Notes: generated from the sequence alone by a model not told the origin. 64,000 nucleotides of DNA from UBA7672 sp965279085 (GCA_965279085.1 OZ257149.1:3534001-3598000), one strand, 5' to 3'. Shown: positions 53,202 to 62,432, counted from the first letter of the stretch. Made by a program: numbers and translations.

Positions 53202-54278
53202 ATGCGGCCTGCAGTTTCAGCAATCGCGCTTGCAATGGCTTTGAGCGCCGTGTCGCCCGCCGTGGCGCAGGTTCCGCGTACGCCGGACGGCAAGCCGGAT
53301 TTTAGCGGCATCTGGACCAATGCGAACCTGACACCGACGAGTCGGCCCCGCGGTCAGACCAAGCTGGTCGTCACGCCGGAGGAAGCGCAGCAGATCGCCG
53401 CCAACACGCCGATCGCCGGTGTGCCGCGTTCGCAGGCCGGGCTCGAGGACAAGATCGATCCCAATCTGGGCGCGCCGGAAAAGGGCGGCAGCGACTTCGG
53501 CGCCAAGGGCTACAACTCGTTCTGGCTGTCCACGGGCGACAATCTCGCGCGGGTGAAGGGCGAGTACCGCACATCCAACATCGTCGATCCGCCGAGCGGA
53601 CAGATCCCGCACAAGGATCCCGCCGCCGTCATGGCCAGGGCGCGCGAGAACGGCATCAAGTACATGACCGGCATCGGCACGTACGAAGGCCCCGAGGTGA
53701 TCGGTCTGGCCGAGCGCTGCCTGCTCGGCTTCAGCGGCGCGGCGGGTCCGGGCATTCTCACGGCGATGTACAACAACAACTATCAGTTCGTTGTGACGAA
53801 GAGCCATGTCGTCGTCGTCTCCGAGATGGTGAACGACGCGCGCATCGTGCCGATCTTTGCTTCGGCTGAAGAGGCGCGTGCGCACCACAAGCCATCGGTG
53901 ATCCGTCCCTGGCTCGGCGACAGTGTCGGCTGGTGGGAGGGCGACACGTTCATGATGGAAACGACCAATGTCCACCCGGTGCAAGGCGATGAGAATGTCA
54001 TTCCGCTGTCGGCCAAGGGCAAGGTGACCGAGCGCTTCCTGCGCTATGCCGCAGACGAAGTGTTCTACTCCTTCACGGTGGAAGACCCCGAGAAATACGC
54101 GCAGCCGTGGACGGTGGAGAACTCCTTCCGCCCTCAGAAGGCGATGTACGAATACGCCTGCCATGAAGGCAATTACGGCCTGCCGGGCATCCTTGCCGGC
54201 AAACGCTTCGAAGAGGACCGTCTGGCGAAAGCGGCGGCGGCCAAAGCCAAGCCGAAGCCTGCCAAGGGGAAGCAGTAG
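53202..54278 (+). CDS. Secreted EYACHEGNY-family protein, copy 2
   Basis: 358 aa, paralogue of the previous gene with the same block order. Signal peptide ends near AVAQ; blocks GKPDFSGIWTNANLTP, PEKGGSDFGAKGYNSFW, AERCLLGFSG, YNNNYQFVVTK, WLGDSVGWWEGDTF and YEYACHEGNYGLPGILAG are retained. ATG 53202 has GGGAGAGAG upstream. The equal length and strong similarity point to tandem duplication. Confidence 0.84.
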   Translation: MRPAVSAIALAMALSAVSPAVAQVPRTPDGKPDFSGIWTNANLTPTSRPRGQTKLVVTPEEAQQIAANTPIAGVPRSQAGLEDKIDPNLGAPEKGGSDFGAKGYNSFWLSTGDNLARVKGEYRTSNIVDPPSGQIPHKDPAAVMARARENGIKYMTGIGTYEGPEVIGLAERCLLGFSGAAGPGILTAMYNNNYQFVVTKSHVVVVSEMVNDARIVPIFASAEEARAHHKPSVIRPWLGDSVGWWEGDTFMMETTNVHPVQGDENVIPLSAKGKVTERFLRYAADEVFYSFTVEDPEKYAQPWTVENSFRPQKAMYEYACHEGNYGLPGILAGKRFEEDRLAKAAAAKAKPKPAKGKQ

Positions 54279-54331
54279 CCGACAGCCCAGCGCCATCGTA
54301 GCTTCCCGAAAACCTCATAGGGAATAGGACG

Positions 54332-54853
54332 ATGGCCATCACGCTCTACGACGCAACCGCGGCGCTTTTCATCCAAACGCTGAGTGCGATGGAAGGCTTC
54401 CTCAAGCGCGGCCAAGCGCACTGCGAGGATAACAACATTCCGCTTGCCGAGATCATCGAGACGCGGCTGTTCACCGACATGCTGCCGCTTCGCTACCAGG
54501 TGCAGGCGTCCATCGGACATTCGGTTGCGGCGATCGAGGGCGTGAAAGGCGGCGTGTTCAAGCCTCCCTACGGCACGCCCGGCTCGGATTATTCTGCGCT
54601 GCAGAAGGAAGTCGCCGACGCCATCGCGAAGCTGAAGTCCTACACGCCGGATGAGGTGAATGCGCTCGAGGACAAGGACGTCGTGTTCAATCTCGGCGAC
54701 AGACAGATGCCGTTCGTCGGCAAGGACTTCCTGCTGACCTTCTCGCTGGCCAATTTCCATTTCCACGCGACGACGGCCTACGACATCCTTCGCTCAAAGG
54801 GCGTGCCGCTCGGCAAGCGCGACTATCTCGGCCGCATCAAGCTGAAGGTTTAA
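54332..54853 (+). CDS. DUF1993-family protein
   Basis: 173-aa protein of DUF1993, a DinB-like four-helix bundle group of unknown function. Starts MAITLYDATAALFIQTLSAMEGFLKRG; later DFLLTFSLANFHFHATTAYDILR carries the family's conserved His pair. No signal or metal motif that can be assigned. Separated by 53 bp from copy 2 of the secreted family. Confidence 0.87.
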   Translation: MAITLYDATAALFIQTLSAMEGFLKRGQAHCEDNNIPLAEIIETRLFTDMLPLRYQVQASIGHSVAAIEGVKGGVFKPPYGTPGSDYSALQKEVADAIAKLKSYTPDEVNALEDKDVVFNLGDRQMPFVGKDFLLTFSLANFHFHATTAYDILRSKGVPLGKRDYLGRIKLKV

Positions 54854-55119
54854 GGCCGCGCCGGTGCCGCGTGAAAAACAGTCCGTAAAGACCCCTTCTT
54901 TTGTCTCCTGACTGTATCCGGCATTACGCCGGTAGCTGGAAACGCTCGCGCGGACGTGATTCAGCTCATCAGGATCGCGCGGAAGGGACACACCTTCGGC
55001 CATTTGTTTTGCCGGTATTTACGGCCTGTAGAGCCCTCTATAGGACTTGAACAAGGACGCGGCGTTTCTCAGATGCCAGATACTCGGTGTCATGGGGACG
55101 CGGGAAGGAATTTCGCCCA

Positions 55120-55824
55120 ATGAGCTGGGTCAAACGGATCTATCCGTTCAACGCCGAGCAGACCGTGAACATCATGTCCGAGTTCGGACCGCTGGTGGCG
55201 CTGTTCGTCGTCAATGCCATTACGGGCAATGTGGAAGACGGCACCTGGGCGCTGATCATTTCGACGGTGATCGCGGTCATCGCCATGCTGGTCGTGTTGA
55301 AGCGCCTTCCGGTCTTTCCGCTGATCGCTTCGACCGTGACGGTCATCTTCGGCATCCTCACCCTTGTGACGCACAATCCGATGTGGGTGCAGATCAAGGT
55401 GACGATCTTCAACGCTGGCTTCGCGCTGTTCCTGTTCGTTGGCCTGATGGTGAAGAAGAACTTCTTCAAGTACATCCTCGAGAAGACCTTCCACTACACG
55501 CAGAAGGGCTGGGACCAGTTCACCTGGAGCTTTGCGTGGTTTTTCGTTGCGACTGCTGTCGCGAACGAGGTGGTGCGCCTCGTCTATGCGCCGGGCCAGA
55601 TGTACAATCTGTTCGGCTTCACGATGGACGGCGTGAACGTCTGGATCCTGTTCAAGGTCGCGCTGATCATGCCGGCGAGCGGTCTCTATGCCTTCCTGCT
55701 CACGCGTATCATGGCCAAGCACGCTCTGCCCGCGCCCGAGCGCAAGGACGTAGTCGCGACCGCCACGACCGGCATTCCTGTGGCGCACAAGAAGGCCGCG
55801 CCGGACGCGACGCCTGCGGGCTAG
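55120..55824 (+). CDS. ispZ: Septation protein A homologue (IspZ/YciB family)
   Basis: 234-aa membrane protein with about six helices, matching the intracellular septation protein A family (IspZ/YciB), which influences cell-envelope synthesis and division. NAEQTVNIMSEFGPLVALFVVNAI, KKNFFKYILEKTF and WDQFTWSFAWFFVATAVANEVV are typical; a C-terminal Ala/Pro-rich tail is extra. ATG 55120 is preferred to a GTG at 55087. A 266-bp non-coding stretch precedes it. Confidence 0.9.
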   Translation: MSWVKRIYPFNAEQTVNIMSEFGPLVALFVVNAITGNVEDGTWALIISTVIAVIAMLVVLKRLPVFPLIASTVTVIFGILTLVTHNPMWVQIKVTIFNAGFALFLFVGLMVKKNFFKYILEKTFHYTQKGWDQFTWSFAWFFVATAVANEVVRLVYAPGQMYNLFGFTMDGVNVWILFKVALIMPASGLYAFLLTRIMAKHALPAPERKDVVATATTGIPVAHKKAAPDATPAG

Positions 55825-56084
55825 TCCTCCGGCAGATGATCCTCGTCATCCTCTGACGCATGCGCGCGGCCAATCGCGGTACGCACCTTCGCGTCCAGCT
55901 TGCGGCCGTCGAGGATCACCTTGTGCTCGTGGACGTCCTGCACGACCGAGCGCGGCAGCGTGAAGTCGCCAGCGTTCTCGATATAGATGATCAGATCGTT
56001 GCCCGACATGCCGCGCACGGCGCCGATGGCGACATCGCCGTCATGCAGGAAGACGGGCAGGTCCTTGCGTATGGGTTCGGCCAT
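55821..56084 (-). CDS. Small acidic hypothetical protein, 87 aa
   Basis: Unrecognised. It contains a beta-rich core (DVAIGAVRGMSGNDLIIYIENAGDFTLPRSVVQDV, split into VAIGAVRGMS and FTLPRSVVQDV) and an acidic tail (ASEDDEDHLPED). The V-x-x-x-D-G-R-K-L end resembles PRC-barrel/DUF2171 proteins but this is weak. GAGGAG precedes ATG 56084. It overlaps the ispZ stop by 4 bp and lies just downstream of mcd. Confidence 0.66.
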   Translation of the reverse strand: MAEPIRKDLPVFLHDGDVAIGAVRGMSGNDLIIYIENAGDFTLPRSVVQDVHEHKVILDGRKLDAKVRTAIGRAHASEDDEDHLPED

Positions 56085-56131
56085 GGCGGCGCTCCTCTTT
56101 GAGAGAGAAGTAGGGCGCCGGAAGGCTCGCG

Positions 56132-57817
56132 CTAGTTCTTCGCGCCGATAAACTCGTCGATTGTCCGGCGGGCGATGACCATGGCCTGCACTTCGCCGGC
56201 GCCCTCGAAGATGTTGAGGATGCGCGCGTCGCAGAGGACGCGGCTGACCGGGTATTCGAGCGCGAAGCCGTTGCCGCCGTGGACCTGCAGCGCGTTGTCG
56301 GCGGCACCCCAGGCAATGCGAGCAGCGAGCATCTTGGCGAGGCCGGCTTCGAGATCGCAGCGCTTGCCCTGATCCTTCTGCCGCGCCGAGAAGTAGGTGA
56401 GCTGCCGCACGCCAACGAGTTCGGCGGCCATCATCACCAGCTTGTCGCTCGTGCGCGGGAAGTCGAAGATCTGGCGGCCAAACTGCGTGCGCTCCAGCGA
56501 ATACTTCAGGCCAAGTTCGAGCGCGCACTGGGCGACGCCTATGGCGCGCGCTGCGGTCTGGATGCGGGCGCCTTCGAAGGTGGCCATCAGGTGCTTGAAG
56601 CCCATGCCCTCGACTTCGCCGAGCAGGTTGCCGAGCGGGACTTCGAAGCCGTCGAAGCCGAGTTCATATTCCTTCATGCCGCGATAGCCGAGCACTTCAA
56701 TCTCGCCACCGGTCATGCCTTTGGCGGGGAAGGGGTCGGCGTCCGTGCCGCGCGGCTTCTCGCAGATGAACATGGAGAGGCCGGAGAAGTTGTTGGTGTC
56801 CGGGATCGAGCGGGCGAGCACGGTCATCAGGTCGGCGCGGGCGGCGTGCGTGATCCAGGTCTTGTTGCCGGTGATCTTCCAGTTGGCGCCGTCTTTGGTC
56901 GCGCGGGTGCGCAGCGAGCCAAGGTCGGAGCCCGTGTTCGGTTCGGTGAACACGGCCGTCGGCAGGATCTCGCCGCTGGCGATGCCGGGAAGGTATTTCT
57001 CCTGCTGGGCGCGCGTACCGCCATTGAGAAGGAGTTCGGCCGCAATCTCGGAGCGGGTGCCGAGCGAGCCGACGCCGATGTAGGCGCGCGAAAGTTCTTC
57101 GGAGACCACGCACATCGCCGTCTTGCCGAGGCCAAGGCCGCCGAACTCTTCGGGGATAGTCAGGCCGAACACGCCCATTTCGCCCATCTGTTTCACGACA
57201 TCGTCGGGAATGAGGACGTCGTCCATGTGCCACTGGTGGGCGTAGGGCTCGACGACCTGCTTGCCGAAGGCGCGGAACTGGTCGCGGATCTGCTCGAACG
57301 TCTCTTCGAGGCCGGTGTATTCAACCGTGGCCTTCTGGCTTTCGAGGAAGCCGCGGATGTGTTTCGCGGCAGCCATGCGGGCGGCAGCGGTGTTGCCCTT
57401 CGAGATCAGGGTGAGGATCGCCGGCGTGCCCAGCTTCTGGATCACCGTGTGGTCGGTGGTCATGTCGCCCGGGCGCACGATTTCCAGCTGCGTCATCGGC
57501 AGGCCGCCGCCGAGCTGGTAGAGGTACTCGCCGAACAGGATTTGCGTCAGCAGCTGTTCGATCTCGCCGAACTTGCCCTCGGCCGCGATGCGGTCGGCCC
57601 AGTTGGCGGTTTCCTTCAGCGTCTCGACATAGGTCAGCACCCAGGCGAGGCCGTGGGTGGCGCGTTGCTCCTCATCGATCTTCTTGCGGTCGACTTTGCC
57701 GCCGGGGGCGACTTGCGCGGCAACAGCCGTGCGCAGAGCAAGGAAATAAGCCTCCGCGTCCTGCGCCGCCTGGCGGATCACCGTCCTCAGGTCCGCAATC
57801 ACGACGCCGTTCGCCAT
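56132..57817 (-). CDS. mcd: (2S)-Methylsuccinyl-CoA dehydrogenase
   Basis: Acyl-CoA dehydrogenase of 561 aa with an unusual N-terminal extension of about 165 residues, a hallmark of Mcd; the enzyme oxidises methylsuccinyl-CoA to mesaconyl-CoA in the ethylmalonyl-CoA pathway. The core starts near ETFEQIRDQFRAFGK and has FTEPNTGSDLGSLRTRA, ITGNKTWITHA, RTQFGRQI, and FEGAGEVQAMVIARRTI, the last region near the catalytic Glu. Electrons would go to ETF at 41-43 kb. Another acyl-CoA dehydrogenase with an extension is possible, but length and layout favour Mcd. Confidence 0.82.
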   Translation of the reverse strand: MANGVVIADLRTVIRQAAQDAEAYFLALRTAVAAQVAPGGKVDRKKIDEEQRATHGLAWVLTYVETLKETANWADRIAAEGKFGEIEQLLTQILFGEYLYQLGGGLPMTQLEIVRPGDMTTDHTVIQKLGTPAILTLISKGNTAAARMAAAKHIRGFLESQKATVEYTGLEETFEQIRDQFRAFGKQVVEPYAHQWHMDDVLIPDDVVKQMGEMGVFGLTIPEEFGGLGLGKTAMCVVSEELSRAYIGVGSLGTRSEIAAELLLNGGTRAQQEKYLPGIASGEILPTAVFTEPNTGSDLGSLRTRATKDGANWKITGNKTWITHAARADLMTVLARSIPDTNNFSGLSMFICEKPRGTDADPFPAKGMTGGEIEVLGYRGMKEYELGFDGFEVPLGNLLGEVEGMGFKHLMATFEGARIQTAARAIGVAQCALELGLKYSLERTQFGRQIFDFPRTSDKLVMMAAELVGVRQLTYFSARQKDQGKRCDLEAGLAKMLAARIAWGAADNALQVHGGNGFALEYPVSRVLCDARILNIFEGAGEVQAMVIARRTIDEFIGAKN

Positions 57818-58008
57818 TCGCCCGCACTCCCGTTTCGAGACGATCCACCTAGCTCATTGCGGCGGTGCAGCAAAGATCATGTCGCGCGGACGTGAGGTCG
57901 GGAGCCCAGCGGCTTCTTGTCCCGACACCCGGCATCCTTCACAACCGGACGGTCGGCAGGCGCAGCGGCAATGGATCGCGCGCCGCCGGTCCGGAGGAGG
58001 ATTTCGAC

Positions 58009-59136
58009 ATGCTGACAAATCTGAGGGCCGTGCTGTGCGCGTCCACCGCCGCGATGGCGCTTGCCGGGGTGGCCCACGCCCAGTCCGCCGCGCCGGGTTA
58101 CACGCCGGCGAAAACCAGCTGGGGCGCGCCCGACCTGCAGGGCTTCTGGAGCAACGCGTCCATCACAGACATGCAGCGCTCCGCCGAATTCCCGAACCTC
58201 GTCCTGACCGACGCGGAAGTGAAGAAGATGGAAGGCGACGACTACTACAACAATCGCACCCGCGAGGATGCGAAACCCAACCGGCCGGAAGATGTGAAAC
58301 TGCTTGATGGCTCCGACCTGCTGTCGGGCGGCGGTTATAACGCGTTCTGGGTCGATCCAGGCAAGCATGTCGGTCTGGTGAAGGGCGAGGCGCGTTCGTC
58401 GTGGATCGTCGAGCCGGCGAACGGCCGCATCCCGCGCAAGGGCGCCGCTGCGCCGCCGGCGCGGCCAGCATCCGGAACAGCGGGCGCGCCGACGGGCGCT
58501 GCTTCGCGGACGGGTACGGTGCAGGGTCCGGGCGCGGTGGATCGCAATGCGGGCGGCGGCTTCGGCTCTTACGACAATCCCGAGACGCGGCCGATGGGCG
58601 AGCGCTGCATCATCGGTTTCGGCAACACTGGCGGGCCGGTGATGACGAACGTGCTCTACAACAACACCTACCAGATCGTGCAGACGCCGACGCATGCGAT
58701 GATCCTGGTCGAGATGGTGCACGATGCGCGCATCATCCCGATCGTGGCATCCGCAGCGGAGGCAAAGCATGGCTCCGACACGATGCGGAAATGGCTGGGC
58801 GACTCGGTCGGCTGGTACGAGGGCAATACGCTGGTCGTGCGGACCCGGAACGTGAACCCGGCGCAGCGCGGCTACATCTCGAAGGACGGCACGCTGACCG
58901 AACGCTTCTCGCGCTGGAATGACGGGCAGATCCTCTACGCGTTCACGGTCGACGATCCCACGCAATACGCACAGTCCTGGAAGGGCGAGATGTCGTTCAA
59001 CATTTCGAAAGAGCCCTCCTACGAATACGCCTGTCATGAAGGCAATTACGCGATGGAAGGCATCCTCGCCGGCGCCCGCAAGCAGGAGCGTGAAGGCAAG
59101 GTCGTGAAGGCTAACGCCGCCGAGGAAGGCCGGTAG
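58009..59136 (+). CDS. Secreted EYACHEGNY-family protein, copy 3
   Basis: 375 aa, paralogue of the genes at 52 and 53 kb, with a signal peptide cleaved near AHAQ (residue 24). Shared blocks: GAPDLQGFWSNAS, GERCIIGFGNTGGPVM, YNNTYQIVQTP, WLGDSVGWYEGNTLVV, YEYACHEGNYAMEGILAGAR. Between blocks it has a low-complexity insert (AAAPPARPASGTAGAP region, about residues 145-175). ATG 58009 follows GGAGGAGG. It lies head to head with mcd. Confidence 0.84.
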   Translation: MLTNLRAVLCASTAAMALAGVAHAQSAAPGYTPAKTSWGAPDLQGFWSNASITDMQRSAEFPNLVLTDAEVKKMEGDDYYNNRTREDAKPNRPEDVKLLDGSDLLSGGGYNAFWVDPGKHVGLVKGEARSSWIVEPANGRIPRKGAAAPPARPASGTAGAPTGAASRTGTVQGPGAVDRNAGGGFGSYDNPETRPMGERCIIGFGNTGGPVMTNVLYNNTYQIVQTPTHAMILVEMVHDARIIPIVASAAEAKHGSDTMRKWLGDSVGWYEGNTLVVRTRNVNPAQRGYISKDGTLTERFSRWNDGQILYAFTVDDPTQYAQSWKGEMSFNISKEPSYEYACHEGNYAMEGILAGARKQEREGKVVKANAAEEGR

Positions 59137-59307
59137 GTCTGCCATCAAACCGCTGTGATGGCGGAGCTGCTGGCGTGAAACGCCGTGTCTTCGTCCGCAA
59201 ACGCGGGGCGCCGGGCCTTGCGCTTTTCTCGCGCCGATAGCTCACTCGCGCGCAGGGTCGGATAGCAACTCCCCCGCTAAGAGGGGATGATACGGGACGG
59301 ACGATAC

Positions 59308-59850
59308 ATGAAACGCCTAATGCCAATCGCCGCTAGCCTCCTCGCCACGGTTGCGCTCGCTGCCGCTGCTTTCGCTGGGCCGAGCTATGACGCGGACGGG
59401 AAGATCATCGTGCCCGAGAACATGGATCGCTGGCCGACGGTCGGCACCACCTACGCGCTCAGCTATGAGGGCGATGGCGGCGTGACTCTCAACGCGGTGC
59501 GGCTCGATCCGGAAAGCTACGAGGCGTTCGTGAAGACGGGCGTGTTTCCGGTTGGCGCGACCTTCGCGCTCGAAGTGCGCACGCCGGTCGAGGAGATCGC
59601 CCCGGCCAAGGGCGGCAAGACACAGGGCGGCGTCATCGGCCGCTCGCTGCACGTGAAGGACGAGAAGAGCGGCCCGGGCACGTGGACGTTCTACGGCTAT
59701 GGCGCGGCGTCGAAGACGGGCAGTCCGATCCCGCGCAGCCAGGCCTGCTATTCCTGCCATGACGAACACGCCGGCAAGACCGATACGGTGTTCATGCAAT
59801 ACTATCCGGCGCTGCGCGAAGCACGCGACCGGGCGATGGCGAAGCCGTAA
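59308..59850 (+). CDS. Cytochrome P460-family c-type heme protein
   Basis: 180-aa periplasmic protein with a signal peptide and one heme site CYSCH at residues 147-151. The preceding ~110 residues match the cytochrome P460 fold (beta-rich, AKGGKTQGG, WTFYGYGAASKTG). In ammonia oxidisers P460 converts hydroxylamine; many relatives, including this one, may instead handle NO or act in oxidative stress. A cross-linked Lys cannot be assigned from this sequence. Confidence 0.86.
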   Translation: MKRLMPIAASLLATVALAAAAFAGPSYDADGKIIVPENMDRWPTVGTTYALSYEGDGGVTLNAVRLDPESYEAFVKTGVFPVGATFALEVRTPVEEIAPAKGGKTQGGVIGRSLHVKDEKSGPGTWTFYGYGAASKTGSPIPRSQACYSCHDEHAGKTDTVFMQYYPALREARDRAMAKP

Positions 59851-59853
59851 GGC

Positions 59854-60387
59854 CTAGACTTTCTCGCTGATACGGATCGCGATCCGGCATCCCGTGCGGA
59901 TGAAAGCGGACAGCAGCGGATAGGCCGGCGCCTGCGCCGCGCCTTCTGCTGTCGCGAGTTCCTTGTGGGCGATTTCCTCGTCGCGGAGCTTCGTCATGCG
60001 CGCCGCGAGTTCTGTCTCACCCGCGGCCTCGAGTTCGGCGACCTGGTCGCCATAATGTTCCTCGATCACGGTCTCCACCGCTTCGGTGCAAGCGTGCGCG
60101 GCCTTCTCGCCCAGCATGGCCGTGGCGGCGCCGAGCGCGAAGCCCGCGGCATTCCACACCGGTGAGAAAGCGGTCGGGCGCACATTGCCGGCGTTGAGCA
60201 GCTTGTCGAAGGCGTCGAGATGTTCCTGTTCCTGGCCCGCCATTTCCTTCAGCTGGCCGGTGATGCGCTCGCGGCCCTGCTGGCGTTCGAACACGGCGAG
60301 CTGGCCGCGATAGATCGCAACGGCGCCGTATTCGCCCGCGTGGTCGACGCGGAGCATCTCTTCCCGGCGATTGCGAGAGAGCGTCAT
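59854..60387 (-). CDS. coq7: Demethoxyubiquinone hydroxylase COQ7
   Basis: Di-iron mono-oxygenase of ubiquinone synthesis, 177 aa. Ligands are in DHAGEYGA (Glu19), GQEQEHL (Glu53 and His56, ExxH), VETVIEEHY and RDEEIAHKE (Glu and His). It is an interfacial membrane protein. The ATG overlaps the TGA of dsbB (ATGA), so the two form an operon; the link may be the quinone used by DsbB. Confidence 0.95.
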   Translation of the reverse strand: MTLSRNRREEMLRVDHAGEYGAVAIYRGQLAVFERQQGRERITGQLKEMAGQEQEHLDAFDKLLNAGNVRPTAFSPVWNAAGFALGAATAMLGEKAAHACTEAVETVIEEHYGDQVAELEAAGETELAARMTKLRDEEIAHKELATAEGAAQAPAYPLLSAFIRTGCRIAIRISEKV

Positions 60388-60938
60388 GCCTGCACCGGCT
60401 CGTTGGCGGTGTCCGTGCGCATCGGCGGCTGGGTGGCTGAGTAGAAGCTCACGACCATCAGGATGGTCGAGATAATGGCGTTCCATCCCGCCATCGACAG
60501 GCCCCACGGCGCGTCCGGCAAGCGCCACATGGCTTCCTTACAGGATGCGATGGCGACGGGACGGCTCAGAATGTCAGACAGGCTGCCGGTGATCGGCTCC
60601 GAGCCCGTGGCGGCCACGCATGTGTCGGGCCCCGGTGCAAGATCCCACTCGAACAGGGCATGCCAGCCGCCGAGGAAGACGCCGACCGCGAAGGTGAGTC
60701 CGAGCAGGATCGAGAAGGTCGTCATCGTGCGCGGGCCCGCGCCGCGCCAGTTGAACACGATGGCGACAAGGGCGACGCCGGCCGCGGCGAAGTACACGTA
60801 GCGCTGCCACCAGCACATCTGGCAGGGCGCGAGGTGCATGAGGGTTTCGAAAATGCCGTAGGCGGCCGCCAGCACGGCTGCCGATGCCAGCAGCGCGACG
60901 AGAGGCCACCTCACCCGGTCAAACGGCAACTTTCCCAT
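60384..60938 (-). CDS. dsbB: Disulfide bond formation protein B
   Basis: Inner-membrane quinone reductase that re-oxidises DsbA, 184 aa with four helices. The first catalytic pair is Cys39-Cys42 (APCQMCWWQRY) at the membrane edge; the second pair lies in the periplasmic loop (PDTCVAATG and IASCKEA). ATG 60938 was chosen since the upstream in-frame part is Arg/Pro-rich. Works with the two DsbA-like lipoproteins near smc; upstream of coq7. Confidence 0.94.
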   Translation of the reverse strand: MGKLPFDRVRWPLVALLASAAVLAAAYGIFETLMHLAPCQMCWWQRYVYFAAAGVALVAIVFNWRGAGPRTMTTFSILLGLTFAVGVFLGGWHALFEWDLAPGPDTCVAATGSEPITGSLSDILSRPVAIASCKEAMWRLPDAPWGLSMAGWNAIISTILMVVSFYSATQPPMRTDTANEPVQA

Positions 60939-61130
60939 GGCTCGAAGGTATCGGCGGGCAGGTGGGCGGCAATGCGACCAAAAGGATGGGGCGACCAAAA
61001 GAGCCGGAATTGACGTTACATTGAAGGACTTGGGACTATCGTGGCGCCTTCTTCAGGTTTCAGATGGCCCGGAGCATGCTACGCGCATCTCCGGATCCTT
61101 GATTTGTGCAGTGCGGGAACAGCCCTTTCC

Positions 61131-61763
61131 ATGACTGACGCAGCTACAGCCGCCGCCCCGCACACGCCAAAGGCGAAAGGCCCCCTGGGCGCCCTCTATA
61201 ACTGGGTCATCCGGATGGCCGGCGGCAAGCATGCCGAGCCTGCGCTGTGGACCGTGTCGTTCGCGGAAAGCTCGTTCTTTCCGATCCCGCCGGACGTGAT
61301 GCTGGCGCCGATGTGCTTCGCCCGTCCGGACCGCTGGGCCCGCTATGCCCTCGGCTGCACCCTCGCTTCGGTCGCGGGCGCGATGCTTGGCTACGCCATC
61401 GGCTTCTACCTGTTCGAGGCGCTGGGCGCGCACATTCTCAATTTCTTCGGTTATGGCGGGAAGGAGGCCGAGTTTCGTACCGCCTACGCCACCGTCGGCG
61501 TCTGGATCATCTTGATCAAAGGCCTGACGCCGATCCCGTTCAAGCTGGTCACGATCGTATCGGGCGCGGCGGGCATGGATCCGCTGATGTTCATTGCATC
61601 CTGCCTGGTCACCCGCGCCGCCCGGTTCTTCCTCGTCGGCTGGCTGTTCCAGAAATTTGGCCCGACGCTCGCCCCCATCATCGAGAAGCGCGTCGGCCTG
61701 TTCATGCTGCTGTTCGTCGTCATCCTGATCGGCGGCTTCGCGGCGGCGGCCCTGATCCACTAG
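61131..61763 (+). CDS. VTT-domain membrane protein (YqaA/DedA-like)
   Basis: 210-aa membrane protein of the DedA/YqaA type. FAESSFFPIPPDVMLAPMCFARP is the conserved re-entrant region and GVWIILIKGLTPIPFKLVTIVSGAAG the second; about five helices. Relatives scramble or flip lipids and help the proton-motive force. ATG 61131 gives an N-terminus like the family; a longer form would add 30 residues. Divergent from dsbB. Confidence 0.86.
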   Translation: MTDAATAAAPHTPKAKGPLGALYNWVIRMAGGKHAEPALWTVSFAESSFFPIPPDVMLAPMCFARPDRWARYALGCTLASVAGAMLGYAIGFYLFEALGAHILNFFGYGGKEAEFRTAYATVGVWIILIKGLTPIPFKLVTIVSGAAGMDPLMFIASCLVTRAARFFLVGWLFQKFGPTLAPIIEKRVGLFMLLFVVILIGGFAAAALIH

Positions 61764-61884
61764 GCTTTTACGAAATTCGATCGAAATTTCTGCAATCCGT
61801 GAACCGGATGTTTGCGATCTTTGCCGATGATCGCTGCACGCGCCGGATAGTCCAGCGCGGCTTTTAGAGTTCACGGGGCCCGCC

Positions 61885-62010
61885 ATGCGCACCCTCAACC
61901 GCATCCGCACCGCCTCCCTGCGCATCGCGCCGCAGTGGGCGATGTGCGTCTTCTTCGGCGCTTATGTGACGATGCAGATCGCCACCGCTCCGGGCGCGGT
62001 CGCGCTCTAG
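61885..62010 (+). CDS. Possible 41-residue hydrophobic peptide
   Basis: ORF of 41 codons starting MRTLNRIRTASLRIAP, with a hydrophobic C-terminal half (CVFFGAYVTMQIATA). A weak GGGG (61875-61878) lies upstream. There is no partner and no conserved motif, so it may be a real small protein or chance. Confidence 0.3.
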   Translation: MRTLNRIRTASLRIAPQWAMCVFFGAYVTMQIATAPGAVAL

Positions 62011-62057
62011 GGCTTTGCCTCTTTAGTCAGCTGCGCTAACACCGCTGCCTTGCGCTC

Positions 62058-62144
62058 GCGGGAGTGGCGGAATTGGCAGACGCAGTGGACTCAAAATCCA
62101 CCGTCCTTACGGATTTGTGGGTTCGACCCCCACCTCCCGCACCA
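62058..62144 (+). tRNA. tRNA-Leu (anticodon CAA)
   Basis: 87-nt tRNA with a 7-bp acceptor stem (GCGGGAG / CTCCCGC) and a genomically encoded CCA end (62142-62144). The anticodon loop is CTCAAAA, anticodon CAA, reading UUG. A long variable arm is as expected for leucine tRNA. Confidence 0.96.
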
Positions 62145-62146
62145 GC

Positions 62147-62368
62147 CTAGTCCTTGTAGGCGAGTACGGTCGCTTTGGTGACCTTGCCGGTTTCCGGATC
62201 CACGAACGTCGTTTGCTCGAACGAGCCTTCGTCCGGAGCGGCCTCCATCAGGCGAGCGACTTCCGCGTCGTCCGCCATGGCCTGAGCCGGGCTGACGCCA
62301 TCCGCACCACTCGTGAAGAGAACGACGAGAGCGCCGAGGCTGGCGGTTCCGAGCAGGATGGCGTTCAT
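62147..62368 (-). CDS. Small exported hypothetical protein, 73 aa
   Basis: Product begins with a hydrophobic segment (MNAILLGTASLGALVVLF) that is probably a signal peptide, followed by an acidic mature part (ADDAEVARLMEAAPDEGSFE). No family recognised. It ends 3 bp from the tRNA and starts 65 bp below the amine oxidase gene. Confidence 0.52.
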   Translation of the reverse strand: MNAILLGTASLGALVVLFTSGADGVSPAQAMADDAEVARLMEAAPDEGSFEQTTFVDPETGKVTKATVLAYKD

Positions 62369-62432
62369 GGCTGGAGTTCCCTGTGTTCAGGGAAGCAAAC
62401 CCCTCAGCGGCCAGACCGTTCCGTCCGACGAC

